Counted from the stretch's first letter, positions 10,191-23,915 are shown. The stretch: 64,000 nt of DNA from Spinacia oleracea (GCF_020520425.1 NC_079487.1:130718385-130782384), one strand, 5' to 3'. Translations and numbers: made by a program. The notes: generated by a model from the letters alone, not told the origin.

Positions 10191-12268
10191 TGACGGGGGA
10201 TTACGCACCCCCTAATATGCAACATATGCACGCTTTTATTGTGCAACATCCTGTCCCCATTGTGTTTTTCGAGTTTATCGGATTTACTATCTTTGGGAGA
10301 GATCGAGAGGAGAATCAAAATGTGAAGAGTACGGAGTTGGAAATTATGGGAGGTTATGTGCTAGAGGGAAATGCTGGTTATAGAATGAACTTGGCTTATC
10401 ACTTAGCCGACCGTCTCCTTGCCACTGCAGTCTTTCGTTATAAAACGAGAATCGTTCTTGGGGGGTTGATCACCCACATCTCTATCGTTGTAGCCAATTT
10501 TGTTGATCGGGACCATACTACGGTTCCAGGGAGTAATTTGTTAGATTTGGCTTATTTCGGCGGCATTCACCGGCTATAATCTGAACATCAGATGCTCCGT
10601 CCTGGTCATATGTCTTGGATGTTTCAGAGAAACGCCATGTTTATCCTGCCCGACGTAACGGGCCGCACCAGTTTTGAGAGGGGCCAAGCCCAATATCTAT
10701 ATGTTTTTGGGGGTTAAGTTGGTTTGTGTATTCATCGATGATTTCTTTGCTTAGGGACAAACAAAGATCTAGCTTGGGGGAGTTTGATGTATGCATTTTA
10801 TATAGAGTATTTACCCCCGTCCCTTAGTAATTTTCTGTGTTAAATAAGCTTTTAGAAGCCATTTTGAGTACTAATATGTGTTATCGAGTGTGCCTTGAGA
10901 TTTCAGGACGTTTGATGGGAAATTGCCTTTTTAGGCTCGTTCCGGGATATTTCGGGCCACTACACGATCTCGAGTAGGTTGTGGACGATCATTGTCAACT
11001 CTTGGGAGCCTATGATGTTCATGTTTGAGCCCCAAGAGTTAGACTCGATGTTATTAGTGAAGAATGATGCGTCGAGCCGGTCGCCCTACGACCGGTGGGC
11101 GAAGGGAGATCAACCGGGCGAGCATAAGGAGAAAATCCCTTTCAGCACGCGCCCGATTGGGAGCCCGTCCCTCGAAGCCCATCGAGCGCCCACACCGAAG
11201 AAACTGATGAAGGATATAAATCCGCCCGACGGGCGGATGCATGCCCGTCGGGCGGGTTACGAGATGGACGCCCGTCGGGCGGCCCAGCGCCCGATCGGGC
11301 GACGACAGGCCTGCGCGCTTTTCATTAAGTTTATTTCCGGTTCTTGTTTTGTTTTTTGGAAAAGACTATAAATATAGCCCTTAGTTATAATCTTATTACC
11401 TAGTGTTCAACACTTAGTTTATTCTTAACTTAGTTTTTATTCTCTCAAATATTGTCAAAAAGTCATAGTTTATTTTAATTAAAGTTTCAATCTTTCGGAT
11501 TTTCCCTCGTTCTTTGTTTAGGTATTATTTCGTTTCTTAACTTTATTATTCGATTTCAATTCATTTCTTTGTTTTATTAATTGCTTTAAATCATGTTTTT
11601 ACTTAATATTATTTCTTTGTTTATTCCAATTATGCGTGAGTAGTTTTAATCTAGGGTTTTGGGAATCCATGAACTAATATGAAGGGATGAACTATATATT
11701 ATTTGTTAATTGTTGGTATTGTTGATTGATTTCCTATTGATTGATTTCATCTACTATGCGATTAGATTTGTGCAGGTTTAATTGTATTATTCTAGCAATA
11801 TCAAGTTAAGATTCGAGAGATGCAATTTGATGTTTAGGCTTGTGTCATTAGGTAGAATTGGGGTTAATACATAGCGAGAGCATGTTAATTCCAAGTCTAT
11901 GATTAGTATCGATTCGAGAGAACATGCAAGTCTGATTAACCGCTTTTTATTTATTATTAGTGATTGTTTATCATCCCAGATTATTGTTCATTGGTGAACC
12001 TATACCCTAGTCCTTTTATTAATTGTTTTATCCTATTTAATTACTGTCGCAGTTTAGTTATTCAAACCAAACCAATTTTATGTTTCCCGATAGTCTAGAC
12101 CTTAGTTTTAATAGTAGAAAGAACGCCAGTTTCCATGTGGATACGATCCCTACTTCCCTTACTATATTTTAGTTGATGAACGTTAAGTTTATCTTTGATA
12201 GGAATGAAATTTAGCCTGTCAATTATAACAACAAAAAGGAAAACAAAATTTATGTAATTTACGCATCA
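10191..12268 (+). mobile_element. Broken 3' part of an Athila-like Ty3/gypsy LTR element
   Basis: A fossil, truncated at its left edge. Parts, left to right: a remnant of a non-pol reading frame (about 10191-10579), a spacer, a polypurine tract (GCTTGGGGGAGTTT, about 10771-10784) and one LTR at 10785-12268 that begins TG and ends CA. The LTR has a TATAAATA box at 11367-11374. The polypurine tract and the GATCCCTACTTCCC motif near the LTR end suggest the Athila/Tat side of Ty3/gypsy; the subfamily is an inference. No 5' LTR, gag or pol is left, so no target duplication or age can be read. The element is clearly defective. Confidence 0.7.
11054..11315. repeat. GC-rich palindrome cluster in LTR
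   Basis: A strongly GC-rich island inside the LTR, set in AT-rich DNA. It carries near-palindromes built on CCGCCCGACGGGCGG (11222-11236), GCCCGTCGGGCGG (about 11243 and 11270) and GCGCCCGATCGGGCG (11287-11301), and ends about 50 bases before the LTR TATA box. They may be promoter-proximal enhancer units or simply local amplification. Confidence 0.7.
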
Positions 12269-14343
12269 TATCGTAAAAACAATAAAGAAGAAAATAGAAG
12301 TCAAAAAGTCTCATTTAATGGTGAACGGTTGCAATCTCAATTTTTAAACATAGAAGCAATTATTCAATCGCATACTCCGTATGATTTTTCCATGTTAAAT
12401 ATATAAATAACAATCTATAAATGAAAAAAAATAAAATAATATTCCAGAATTTAATACAATTGCCAAAATAAAAAAATAACTAAATACGAAAAACTAAAAT
12501 CAATCAATTTACTTTTGCAAAATAAACGTAATACAAGTCTATGCAATTTACAAAAATAGAAGTAAATCAAAAAATAATACTGTGTTCATCCCAAAAAATT
12601 GCAAGCTATTATAAATTTATTGTACACCTTGTGCGCGCAAGATCTTTTGTTTTTCTATAGGCTAAAGTTGCGCATATTCGTTGATAAACGTAAGAATATT
12701 CTTCTCCTAAACCCTGCACAAATTAACAAAACAAAAACAAAATTTGATTAGTTACACTATCAATTAAACAATTCCTGACGATATAGTTGATTATCTAATC
12801 AAATCAACGAGTAATGGGAAAAAAGTAGTGGAACTCTATATAATGACCTGAAATTTTTCTTATGGAATAAAGATATTCTAAAATAGAGATTTTTATTTCA
12901 CCATAAAAAATGATATTATTACTGAAAGAAATTTGGCTTAATGAGTAATTAGTGAAATAATATTATCGTAATGTTGTAATAACGTTTACACAAAAAAATG
13001 TAAAGTTGGTAAAAATAATAGGTAGCTTTAGATTTTTATAATGGTCGAAAACGAAAAATCAAGTGTGCAAGATTGAAGGTCCAAATGGAGGGATAAAAAA
13101 AAATATGACAACTACACCATTTTTAGATGTTAATTAATTTGTTTACTTTGATTCTACAATTTAGATGTTTCGTCTATAAGGGCATAAGTATTGCATTGTT
13201 TCACTATGTAAATGCTTTAAATAGAGATGACATTTAATTTGGAACCTTTCAAACAATTATCTTGCAGTTACCTTTCAAATAGTTATCTTGCACGCATCGC
13301 AAAATATTGGTAAGAGAAATCATCAATTGAACTTAATAATACGATATTATTTGAGGCAGAAAATATAAATTTCATCATAGAAAATTGTGTCCTCTATTAT
13401 TTGTTTTTGATATTGTAGTTGAAGAGTTTGTTCCTAATCGCCTGTGGCATGTGTTTGGTTATACCAGGTATCAAGAGATGGGTTTAGCCATGGATGATAT
13501 CAGGACAAGTACAAGGTAGAAACTTTTAACCGGGAGACGAATTTCTCGTTTGGCAAAGTACAATTAATACATCAAGACCTACGCAAGACTTTGGAAGATT
13601 AGAAACCTGATTCGTTTAGAGGATAATAACCCAAAAGATTCGTGGGACAAATTGATAAAGATGTACGCATCTCGTTGATTATGCACTCCTCATTTATCTT
13701 TTGAATCTCTATATCCAATTCGCGGCTTATCTTTTGCTACATGGTTTATTTTTTAGAATTAAGAAAACATGGTAAAAATGTTATTAATTACTCTAATCGA
13801 CAAGAAGATCATTTATTTAAACTTGAATTTTCTTCGAGAATACATCTTCCCTACACCTTAAAGTTCTTGAGAAAATTTCCAGCTAATTAAGATAGATTGG
13901 TGGGAAGGAGTCCCTGTTTCGGCTAAGGAATAACAAGAAGTTTCACTCAGTTATACTCTCTCCGTTTTCTGAAAATTCATCTCACTTTCCTTGGTTAAAT
14001 TTGTTTTTATCACACTTTATATCGTTAATTTCTATAATTATACGTTAATAAAAAAATATAAAACTTTGATATTATTAAACTACTTATTGAGACGAATCAA
14101 CAAGTTACCAAGTAATTATGTTTTTTTTATGCTTTTTTTTCTGACGTTTTAATGATAAGAAGACTGAAAGAAAGTAGAAGCACTGACTATAAAGAAGCTG
14201 TATGTATTCTGTATATATTACTTGGTATATGTTACAAAACAAAAGAAGATTGAAATAATGGGCTTTACAACAAACGTAAAAACATAATACACACTTGTAC
14301 ATTTTCGGCACCGTTTCCCACAAACACTGAAGATTGGTGTGAA
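12269..14343. other. Intergenic, no gene recognised
   Basis: AT-rich DNA between the LTR remnant and the 3' side of the U-box gene. A less AT-rich stretch at 13430-13700 has broken coding-like text, but I could not assign it to any family. A lone Stowaway-like left end (ACTCTCTCCGTTTTCTG) occurs near 13956. The last few hundred bases before 14356 should hold the 3' UTR of the minus-strand gene. Confidence 0.4.
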
Positions 14344-14355
14344 GAAAGTGATAGA

Positions 14356-17300
14356 CTATCCATTATTGGGGAATATCCCAGAGAAGTTAGGCATCCTGTC
14401 AACATGCTTCAATGCACGCTCAGCAATTTGTTTAGTGCGATAGTCTCCATGTTGGAAAGCATCGACAAGTGCTGTTCCAACGTTCTGATCATTAGAAATG
14501 TCATATGCTATTAGATCAACCCGTAACAGCCTCTCGACCACCCAAACCGCCCTCTTTCTCAGGTCTTCTGTACGTTTTTCCACCAAAACATCCAAGATGG
14601 GTTTGGTACCATCAGCTTTATGTATGGTAATAACCCCTTCGTCAATGTTAACTCCATCATCCAACAAGGTGGATAGAGCGGCAAGTGATGCCACGACAAC
14701 ATTCTCATTCGTGTGATCTAGAAGTGCTACCAACTTATCCACACCATGACCCTCTACTAGACAAAATGTCTCCTTTAAAGAACAGAGACCTTGATGAACA
14801 GGGCACAATCCAGATATTGTAGGTGGTTTGATAAAACAGCCGAAGATTGATCCCAACATACCAGGTGAGGGAAGCTCTGGCTTTTTCGTCAAAGTTTTGG
14901 ATTCTGAAGAAAGGTTCTCCAAAGCCCAAGCAGAAGCTATTTGCACATTGTCAATCCCATTGGCCTGTAGCAAGTCAGTGAATAGCCATCCAAGATTTTG
15001 GTCACGGCAGAAAGCCAGTATATCGCGATCTTCAGCTAACACATATGTAACCCTTGCAAGAGAACGTACAAGCCCTTCTAGGTATGGAGTCATAAAACGG
15101 CCACCTCTAGCTTCCCCCTGCCTGATTCTCTTTACTCTAGATATGATGAGCCCAAAAGTATCTTCTTTAAGCATTCGCTGAGTGAGTGCAAGATCTCTTT
15201 CAGGAAGTTCAGCCAATAGGCCAACAGCTGCAGCTTGCTCTTCAGTAATTCCATTGTTCTCTGATATAATTCTGATGAGAGCCCCAAGCTGGCCAGCAGC
15301 AAGTAAAGCATCAGCTAGTTCTTGCGCCATGAAAAAAGAAAGGTTATACAGAAGTTTCACCGCAGCTAAACGCAACTCACGCTCCTCAATGAACTGGACC
15401 AAACTGATAGTAGCACCAGAGCTTTTGATGGCTGCAACCACATTTACAACAGTTTTTGGGTAACTGGTCAGTCCAACAAGAACCTGGAGAAGTTTGCACT
15501 CAATTGATGGACCAGTATTGCTGATAAGTTGGAGGAGGTTGTGTAGTATCTCTTCAGAAACTAATGTCTGGTTTTCAGACCCTATTATTACTGAATCAAT
15601 TTCATACCCTGAATTCACCACATTTGAAAGAATAGTAGCTGAAACCTCTTTCAGTCGCATGGGAAGATGTTTCACACCAATACCAAACAGGTACTCCACT
15701 AAGGGAGGAAGAATTCCTGCTTCAATTAATACCTTCGCACTTGCATCGTATGACGAAATCTGGTTCAAGGCTTTCAAGGAGGCTTCCCTAGATTGTATGT
15801 CATCATTTCTCATGAGATTCACAAGTGATGAACCCACACTTTTAGCTACCTGAACCTTGACATCGGCGTTTAGACTCAGGTCACCAAGGAATGAAGCCAT
15901 GGATAATTTAGTTTCAGGAGTTCCTGCAAAGATATGCAAGCAATACGAAGGCTTCAGTCTAACCCCATAGCATCCTTATCAAGGGAATAGTCTCCAACAC
16001 GTACTGTTGCCAAGTACAGAATTTTGAAATAACAAAACCAGATATGAAAAAAAGTAGATAAATGAATGAGAAAATAGGTAAATATTTATTTGACAAGCAT
16101 GTCTAAATGCTCTAAACATAGTGATTAGTGACCAATCTCACGTAACCTAGCCAAGTTACCCCGTTGTCTTCTCATGCCCAGATAGGAAGAGCTCTTGCAG
16201 AGACAAATAGCCAAAACAAGAAAAACAAAACATGTCAAAATTTCTGTTATGTGCTTGTGCAAACACAGGCTCATTGGTGGTGTGTCTTGTTCTTTATCTC
16301 ATGCCGTTAATTCCAACTAGCAAACCCTCTCCTAGTTCTAATTTAGGCTGATAGGTGGGGCGTGCCATCCTAATGTGAAAAACTGGTATCTCACACAAAT
16401 AACTGTGACATTCGATATTCAGTTCGATTCCCACTCTAACCTAATATGCTTCAACTATATTTAACAGTGAATACAGTAGCCGGTAGGTTCCTCAACAGCA
16501 CCAGTTGGTTTGCACAGTCTAAGTACTTCAGTGCCCCATAAAATTTTATCTAATTACTCTGCAAGACAAGGAAAATGATGCACACAGAGAGAGAGTGATG
16601 GTAGCAAAAACTAAGGGCTGCTCATGGGGTTTTACACTTGGCATCCTACTTGCTGCCAAGTGTTTTTTCTACATGTTCGAATTAGTATATAGGAAACCAC
16701 CCACGCAATTAAAATTATTGTCGTGAAAATAAAATATTTCCAATTTTTTTACTCATGATAGAATTACAAATTGCTGTTTTTCTATCCTTAATGTCCAGGC
16801 TATTGCGTTCTACTTGGAGTTGTAGACAAATCACAATTGTAAAAAGGATAAGAAAACTAATTATAGACGTAGTAACAACCAATTATGGGGAAAACGTTAT
16901 GATAACATTGGCCTCGTCCTTCCCTCATTAGTTTTGCGATTCAATATTTCTCATTGATTTATACACTAACTGTTTGCATTTCCTATGGGCTTAATTGGAT
17001 ACTCCCCGTGAATAACACAAGTAAAAGATAGAACTATATCCAACTACCTCTAAGATAAGACAAACAGTTCAAATCTTAGCAAAATGTTGCTACCTACGCC
17101 CCAATTTTATTCACTGCATTTTCATTTTGGTATGTCCTAAAAAAATAGGCAACTATTCAAACCTACTAAGTAAAGTGAATTCTCCCATATTACTCTTACT
17201 TTGTTATGATAGATCCATAGAATTGTGATATAAATTATAAAGGATAATTATGTAATTTGGAGTGAATTTCTTAAAAACGACCTCTAACAAAATGTGGCTA

Positions 17301-20300
17301 TTTTCCTAAATACTCCACATGTGAAATTGTGAACAAGTTATCCCGTATTTGAAAAGTTAATAACAAAAAGCTACAAAGAAACATAATTTTTTTATCAGTG
17401 ATGAGGGACATTTATGTCGCTCTTCGCCTAGGATTTTATTTCGTTTTATTAGCATTTTATTCTTACTTTTACTTATTTTTGTTGTTTTTAGTTCGTTTTT
17501 CACATTTTTGCATTAATCGTGACATTTTCCCGTCTTGCGTATATTTTAGTAGTTTTTGCTCTAAACGTGCCTTTTATGCTCTTTTTCATTGCGTAGGATC
17601 ATTTGGAGTATTAACGTGTTAAATAACGTGTCATTATGCTTGTCGACGAGTAATATGTTTTACGATTTGTAAAAACGTTAGACGAATTAATAATATGCTT
17701 TCCGATTTTAATAACGTGCTTTACGATTTTTATGATATGTTACCCGATTCGTCAATGTGCTATACGGTTTTCTAACGTGCTATACGACGCTTTATTTTGT
17801 GCAGCGGCGGATTCTATTTTATGCTATACGATGCACCAATGTGCAGCGACGACCAAGTCAATATGCAGCGACGCAGCACCATATGCACAAGCCTATGCAC
17901 GTACTTAGCATTCGAACAGCTCACTGCACTTGACAGCAATTTAGCGCACCACAGCAGGTCAATGCACAAGCAGGCAGCAGCTATAGCCCATAGCAGCATT
18001 CACACAGTAGCAAAACATCAACATAACAGTAGCTACAGGTCTGTGCGCGCGCACAGACCTGCCTCGTGGGGGCGCACGAAATAGGCAGAGTGTGATGGAA
18101 GTTGGTGCGTGCGCAGAGATTTGCTGTGTGGGGGCGCAGAGCAGGGTCTGTGCGCGCGCACAGCCCTCTTGTGCGTGCGCACAGCTGCACGGGGCTGAAC
18201 CGATAAAAGAGCAGCAGCAGCATTTCGAAGAGGAGAGAGTTTTGGGCAGCGATAGAATAGAGCAGTACAGTAGCGAGTAGAGAGGAGAGCAAGGTAGATA
18301 GCATAGGATAGATTAGGATTAGATTTTAGGCTTTAATTCTCAAGATTAAACACTTAAATTTCTGTTTTCGTTCATCAAATTCATAGCTCTTTTGACGCAA
18401 TTTTCAGATTATGTTCTTCAAGTTCTTCACATTTTGGTTTTCAATTTCAAGCAATTTTGGTATAATTCTTTACTCTCTTCTTTAATTTGTTCTTAAATTC
18501 TTTAAATGCTTCATAGATTCGTTTATACTTTGATTTCAATGTTTGATTTTGGATTAATTTTGCACATTAAATTTTGGTGAATTTTTGGCATAGATTTTTC
18601 ATGTTTGATTTTGGTTGATTGAATTTGTTTGATTTCTTTAATTAGTTTCATGATTAGGTGTCATTCTAGTTTAATTCTAGTTCTAATTATGCTTATCGAA
18701 TAGTTTGTGTTCTAGAGATTAGGGGTGAAGCTTTGGATTTAAAATTGGGGATTTTGGAGATTATTTTGTGATTGTTTTTGTGATTAAATTGATTAAATGA
18801 TGTTTGATTCCATATCTAGTTAGTTTAGGTTTAGCTAACCTAGATTGCTAGAATGTTGGAGTGTTTGGCTTCGAACTGGCGCTAAAGCGTGATTCGTGGC
18901 TTACATTACTTTGGCTTGTTCGTTCATGAGTTCCTCTTCAAATCTTGATTGTAGCGAAAGCTAGATTAGGATTAGTTGACTAGTGCTTGAAACCAAAAGG
19001 TATTCGAAGCCATATATTGGTCATTGCATTCATTCATTTAGTCGTTGCATGTCATGAGATTTTAGGATCTCCGAAACTCCCAATTCGAATCCCTTTGCTA
19101 ATTCCCGAAATCTCTAGAGTTTCTTTACTTGTGCATATTACATACATTTTAATTTCAGTAGATTTATACATACATACACACATTTTCCGCTTGAGCTAGC
19201 TTGTGAATTCAATTAATTTGGAAAATCACAGGTATCCATTCTCTTGGGACGATCCCTACGCTTGCCACTATAGTCAATATAGTTAATTTGTTTAGGAGCT
19301 TATAAATTTTTGTTTGATTAAGAGGTGTTCGTCAACGACGCAAAAATCGTTTGTCAATCAGTAAGTAAGAAAATCACTTCTAAATTAGGAATGACCTCAC
19401 AATTATTATATTGTCTCTCTTCCCACTAAATTTTTTTGGTCCTTACACCCTCTCTCATTCAATTAAAAAAATACCCCACTAACTCCTATCACATCTACTT
19501 TTTCAATAAAATAACAATTGATAACCAAAGAACCACTTATCACCTAAAACTTTGTGCAAAGGTAAATGTAACAACTAATTTAAGACGGAGGGAGTATAAA
19601 CACCATAAACAAAACTTTACAAAAGTATAACTAAGACCTAAGGAGGGGCTTACCTTCTATCAAGGGCCACCCTACCAAAGACCTAAACAACCAACAAAGC
19701 ATACACTCCTAACTACTCATTAAGCTATCTAGCCACATTTTACTATCATTATTACAATTTTTTTGGCAAACATTATTAACACATGGTTTCCACTTTCCAC
19801 TGCCAATTTAATGATCCGGTTATTACTTTTTCAGTATATTCTTCCTTTCCTTTTCTTTCTTTTCCCTCCCTCTTTATATGTTTTTCAAACCCCTGCTTTA
19901 CAGTTGTAGACTGCTTACATCTTGAAATGTTCAAAAACTATTATTTTTGCTGGTCTTACTTCTCCCTTTTTATGTCTAAAGTGGAAAGTTTCCCCGTATC
20001 TCTTATTCTCTTATAGATTGCGAAATTGATACCTTTAACTTATCATTCAAGCAATTCTTACTTAGGATTTTTGGTATTTACTACTTTAAAAATTACACGA
20101 CTTTTGTATAACTACGTTATGAAAATGGGGATAAAAGTTTACTTGGGAGTAAACAAGTGAACAAGTTGGATGTCTATAAGGGTATAAAGAGGATAAATGT
20201 CGGACAAATAAGGAAATATTTCAAGAGAGACTAATAAAAAAACAACTCAATAAGGAAAGGGGACTGATAAAGGGGAAATATTCACATGCTATTTGGTGTG

Positions 20301-23300
20301 TTCACACACCAATTACCCAAGCGTGTTCATACACCAAATACCCATTTTACCCTTATACATAATTTACATTTACCATTAATACAATTTTCTACCAAATTTG
20401 TTTGTTATCACATGGACATTCTTGATATTCACTTCCTTTCTTAATGTTTGTGACCAACCCAAATGGTGCATGTAAAAAAAAATTGGAAGAAGTATCTAAA
20501 ATTAGATTTACCCAACCCGGGTGACTAATATTGATTGATCATCATAATAACCCTATTGACAATAGACCCAAAAAAGACTCCAGTTACCGGGAATCCGATT
20601 CCAATGACTTTGACTTACCAGGTGACCTAACTAAACCCTAACCAACTAACTTGCTTGCCACCTTGATCCCAACGTAGTTCTTCACTATGCTGCACAGGCC
20701 TCATCCCCTTTCTTTCTCCCAGACCACCACCAGCACCTGCCCAAGAAAGTACAACCACCAATTTAGGATAGTAGGCCACCACTGCCACCCCTCATCCTCT
20801 TCAGAAAACTAACCCACCACCACCCATCTTCCTCTCAGGGGTAGTTTTAGGAAACCTTCTTTGTCTTTGTTACGGCTTTGAAGGAGGCTTAATTTGCTTC
20901 CCTATAATTCAAATTCGGTCGATTTCAGTGCAATTCAAATTCGATAGTATTCAAGTACAATTGATTTCGGGTGGGTTAGAAGGTGTTGGTGGTCAAAGGA
21001 TGTTGAGAGAGAGGGAAACCGGGCGAGTTTCACTCGTGCCTGATTGGGCGAATGCCAAAAGCCTTTTTTTTCCGGTTTTTCTTTGCTTCCTTTGGATTCC
21101 TTTTGTAACAACCTTTTTTATGATGTTTTAAGTGACTTAATTATTCTGAGTTAGTTTCTTGGTGATCCTCTTGATTGAGGAGGTTAATAAACTCTTCATA
21201 ATCATACATAAGTATATTGATGATGGTCATTGGATTCATTTGAGTCTCTTGACTTCCTTGGGTTGTTTTGATTCCTCCACTAAATCATATGTAACCTCTC
21301 CTTTACTGATTTTGATGAGTGGCTTTTGCGATTATTCTCCATGTTTATGGAGATAATTAATCTCTCATTATTATGAGTCATTTTATTACTCTTGATTGTC
21401 ATTGATCAACTTGTTGGACTTCTTTTTGTTGTTGGTTTTCCCCAAAACCTGCATAGCTTCCTTTTTACTTCTTGATTTGAATACTATATATACTCTTCCA
21501 TTTTGGAAAACCAGCATGAGAAATATACACACTTGTTATCTCTTTCTTTCATCTTCTTTTCTATCTTTTGGGCATAAGTTTTAATGACATCATCTCACAC
21601 CCAAGAGTGTCATTGTGTGTTGAGAGTTGTGTAAACCTTAGGGAACGAATAGGTGAATACAATTGTGCACCCCGGTTGCACCAAATCTCGTTTTGAAGGC
21701 AATGGTTTGGTCACCACGACGCAACAATTTCCTAAACTCATTCTTATTCTTGTTCTAGTATTTTTCCTTGACAACGGGGGGTGAAGAGGGGTATAAGGTG
21801 ATGGAGAGGAGAAAACTGAGAAAGTAGAGAGAAATGCAAGGTAATGGGAGAATCAATAAAAAATCATCCGTTTTCCCATACAATCTAATGATGTACTCCC
21901 ACTTTATGATTACCTTCAAGAGGTAAAAGTGTGAGGATAATTTTGAGAAATGACCTAAAGTAAAGGTTTAAGTGAGATAATTTACATTCATATTTCTGCA
22001 ACATATGCAGACACAAGCTTGTAACAAAATTACTGTCCAAAACTAAGGAACATAATTTAGGAGCAACATGCATCAGTAGCTCACCTACACTGTCCTTTAA
22101 GATAGCATATCCATGTCTCTTTTTTAAAGTAAACAAATCAGAGAAACATGCATTAAATATGTTAAAGAGAGAGAGAAATCACCTTCAAGAAGTAGTGTCA
22201 GAAGAGGCTGCAGTCTACCACTTTCAGCCATCAGTCGAACGTTATTTTCGCTCTGTGCCAGATTATCCAGTGTTTTATGAGCTTTGTCAACACTCAAAAT
22301 GTTTTCCGACTTACTGCTGGCCATCCCAATTAAGATAAGAATTGCTCCATTGATTGAACCAATTTTCTCAGAAAGATTTTGAGATTTAGAAAGCTCATAT
22401 AGCAAAGAGATGGCTTCTTCCTTTTCCTTTCGTAAGGTCTGCTCAGGGGACAAAAATTTCACTATGGTACGTACAGTAAACCCTTCACCCATTACTTCCT
22501 GCAGGGACATAGAGTTTTATTTGCAACTTCAATTACAAAACCTTTCCAAAGAAAAACTGGGAGTAGAATACAATGTCAAGTATCACTCATTTGTTGGATA
22601 AGACAAACTTAGAAGTTGCTCCCAGCATCACCAATTCTGGACCTAAGCAAAACGAACATAGTAGACCAATATCGGGATATTCTGCAGAAAAGAACTAATA
22701 CTACCTCCGTTTCTTTTAAGTCTACACACTTCAACATTCAGTAATTAATATTATCAATAAGTAAAAATTATAAAAATTTGACCATAAAAATCTCCGGCTA
22801 TCAATAAGTAAAAATTACAAAAATTTGATACCATGAAAAAAAATAAATAGAAATTTACTGATTTCAATATATAGAGATGAATTTAACAAGATCTCATATG
22901 ACTATATTTTTCCTTATGTATCAATCACTACCAAGGCCAAGGCAAAACTTGTGAATACTGTCAAATGCCAAAAAGAAACAGTGGGAGTAGATTAAAAAAG
23001 CTTGGAAACCAACTTTTTTTACTAGAATCAAATTCAAGGAAAAGGAAAAGGAGAGATATAAAGGCAATACCAATTATAACTCATGTGAAAAAATGTTATA
23101 ATTTAAGCTGAACTAGGACGGATTGTCAATGGAGGAAAGACTTTTATTAGTATCAAAATTTTCCTAGAGGTATGTACCAAGAAAATTCTATAGCTTGTCA
23201 ACTGTGTGTCATTTTGTATGTATACATCGACAATTGGTGATGCTAGGAGAAATTTCATGAACTTGTACTGTATTTCACAATAAACAAATACTTCATATTG

Positions 23301-23915
23301 ATTCTGACGATTTTCTTTTAAAAAAGGAAGTCAACAAGGAATTAGTAAACCAGGAAAAACCTTCATATCAGAGTCATCTTCTGCTATCACCCGAAGAGTT
23401 TCCAACGCTTTACATCGAACTTTCCTGCTGCCGTTTCTAAGCATTTCAGCAATTGCTTGCACTATCTCTGGATTATGAACCGCTTTTTTATTTGATCTGC
23501 TATCTTTTGAAATATATTCCACATATTTCAATGCTTGAAGAATATCCCTTTCGGAAGTGCCTGTTGATAATGACCTGCGGGCCATATCAAGCTGTGCAGC
23601 TTCATTCCTAGCAGTCCATTCTTCAATTGTGTTCCTCAGAGCTATACTCGGGTTCAAATATGTGCTTTTCAGATCTTCCAAAGTTAATGGACATGCAGGT
23701 TTCCTGCCACTCTCTTTACATTCTCTAAACCATTTCTCAATTGCTTCCCGTTCGAAAGTGTTCCCGTTTTCTATGGTTACGGGATCGCGCATGACCCGCT
23801 TTGTTAAAGGACAAACAAATGGGCTGAAGATGGGCTCTACATGCAGTTTCTCGACTTGTGAGCTATCATCTGACTGGCTATCAAGGTCAGTACTGCCACC
23901 TGAACTCCCGGCCAT
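14356..23915 (-). CDS. PUB43/44: U-box/ARM-repeat E3 ubiquitin ligase, SAUL1/PUB43/PUB44 type
   Basis: Three coding exons on the minus strand: 23361-23915, 22183-22498 and 14356-15923. Introns are 862 and 6259 bases, with GT/AG ends and consistent phases. The product is 812 residues; Arabidopsis SAUL1 is about 800. The U-box spans about 30-104 (FVCPLTKRVMRDPVT … NGNTFEREAIEKWF … CPLT … IALRNTIEEW) and recruits an E2. The rest is a long run of ARM-like helices ending IFPN, which in SAUL1 mediates plasma-membrane association. Known members restrain senescence and take part in immune signalling. The start ATG is 14 bases after a good acceptor (TGTTATAG), so there is probably an intron in the 5' UTR. 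The second intron is unusually long because it houses a solo LTR. I cannot decide between the PUB43 and PUB44 branches. Confidence 0.93.
17394..19361. mobile_element. Solo LTR with 5-base target duplication
   Basis: A fossil of an LTR retrotransposon reduced to one LTR. It runs from TGATGAGGGACA at 17399 to ATCGTTTGTCA at 19356 (1958 bases) and is flanked by a perfect ATCAG duplication (17394-17398 and 19357-19361). No internal region or second LTR is present. The motif GGGACGATCCCTACGC near its end resembles that of the LTR at 10785-12268, so a Ty3/gypsy source of the Athila/Tat kind is likely. It lies in intron 2 of the U-box gene. LTR-LTR recombination is the usual origin; its age cannot be read from one LTR. 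Confidence 0.85.
18042..18190. repeat. GC-rich palindrome pair in solo LTR
   Basis: TGTGCGCGCGCACA occurs at 18042-18055 and again at 18149-18162, with a third imperfect copy (GTGCGTGCGCACA) at 18171-18183. Each is a perfect or near-perfect palindrome with alternating purine and pyrimidine, a Z-DNA-prone sequence. The island lies in the middle of an AT-rich LTR. Confidence 0.8.
19380..22182. other. Remainder of the 6.3 kb U-box gene intron
   Basis: No gene recognised. An unpaired Stowaway-like right end (AAGACGGAGGGAG) is at about 19584-19596. Short open frames at 20928-21131 and 21159-21584 have no family resemblance that I can see. The intron portion on the other side of the solo LTR (15924-17393) is also plain AT-rich DNA. 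Confidence 0.4.
22701..22987. mobile_element. Stowaway-type MITE in U-box gene intron 1
   Basis: Ends CTACCTCCGTTTCTTTTAAG and CAAAAAGAAACAGTGGGAG are inverted and flanked by TA. About 287 bases, no coding capacity. It lies wholly within the 862-base first intron. Confidence 0.65.

Noticed and set aside
10979-11371. 130-residue open frame in GC-rich DNA
   Set aside because: It lies inside the LTR and owes its length to the GC-rich palindromes; no protein family is suggested.
13430-13700. Stretch with less AT-rich, coding-like text
   Set aside because: Interrupted in all frames that I read, and no motif could be assigned.
14498-15853. Plus-strand open frames opposite the U-box gene exon 3
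   Set aside because: They are antisense shadows of a strongly conserved minus-strand exon.
19584-19596. Stowaway-like right end AAGACGGAGGGAG
   Set aside because: No matching left end was found on either side of the solo LTR, so no element could be bounded.
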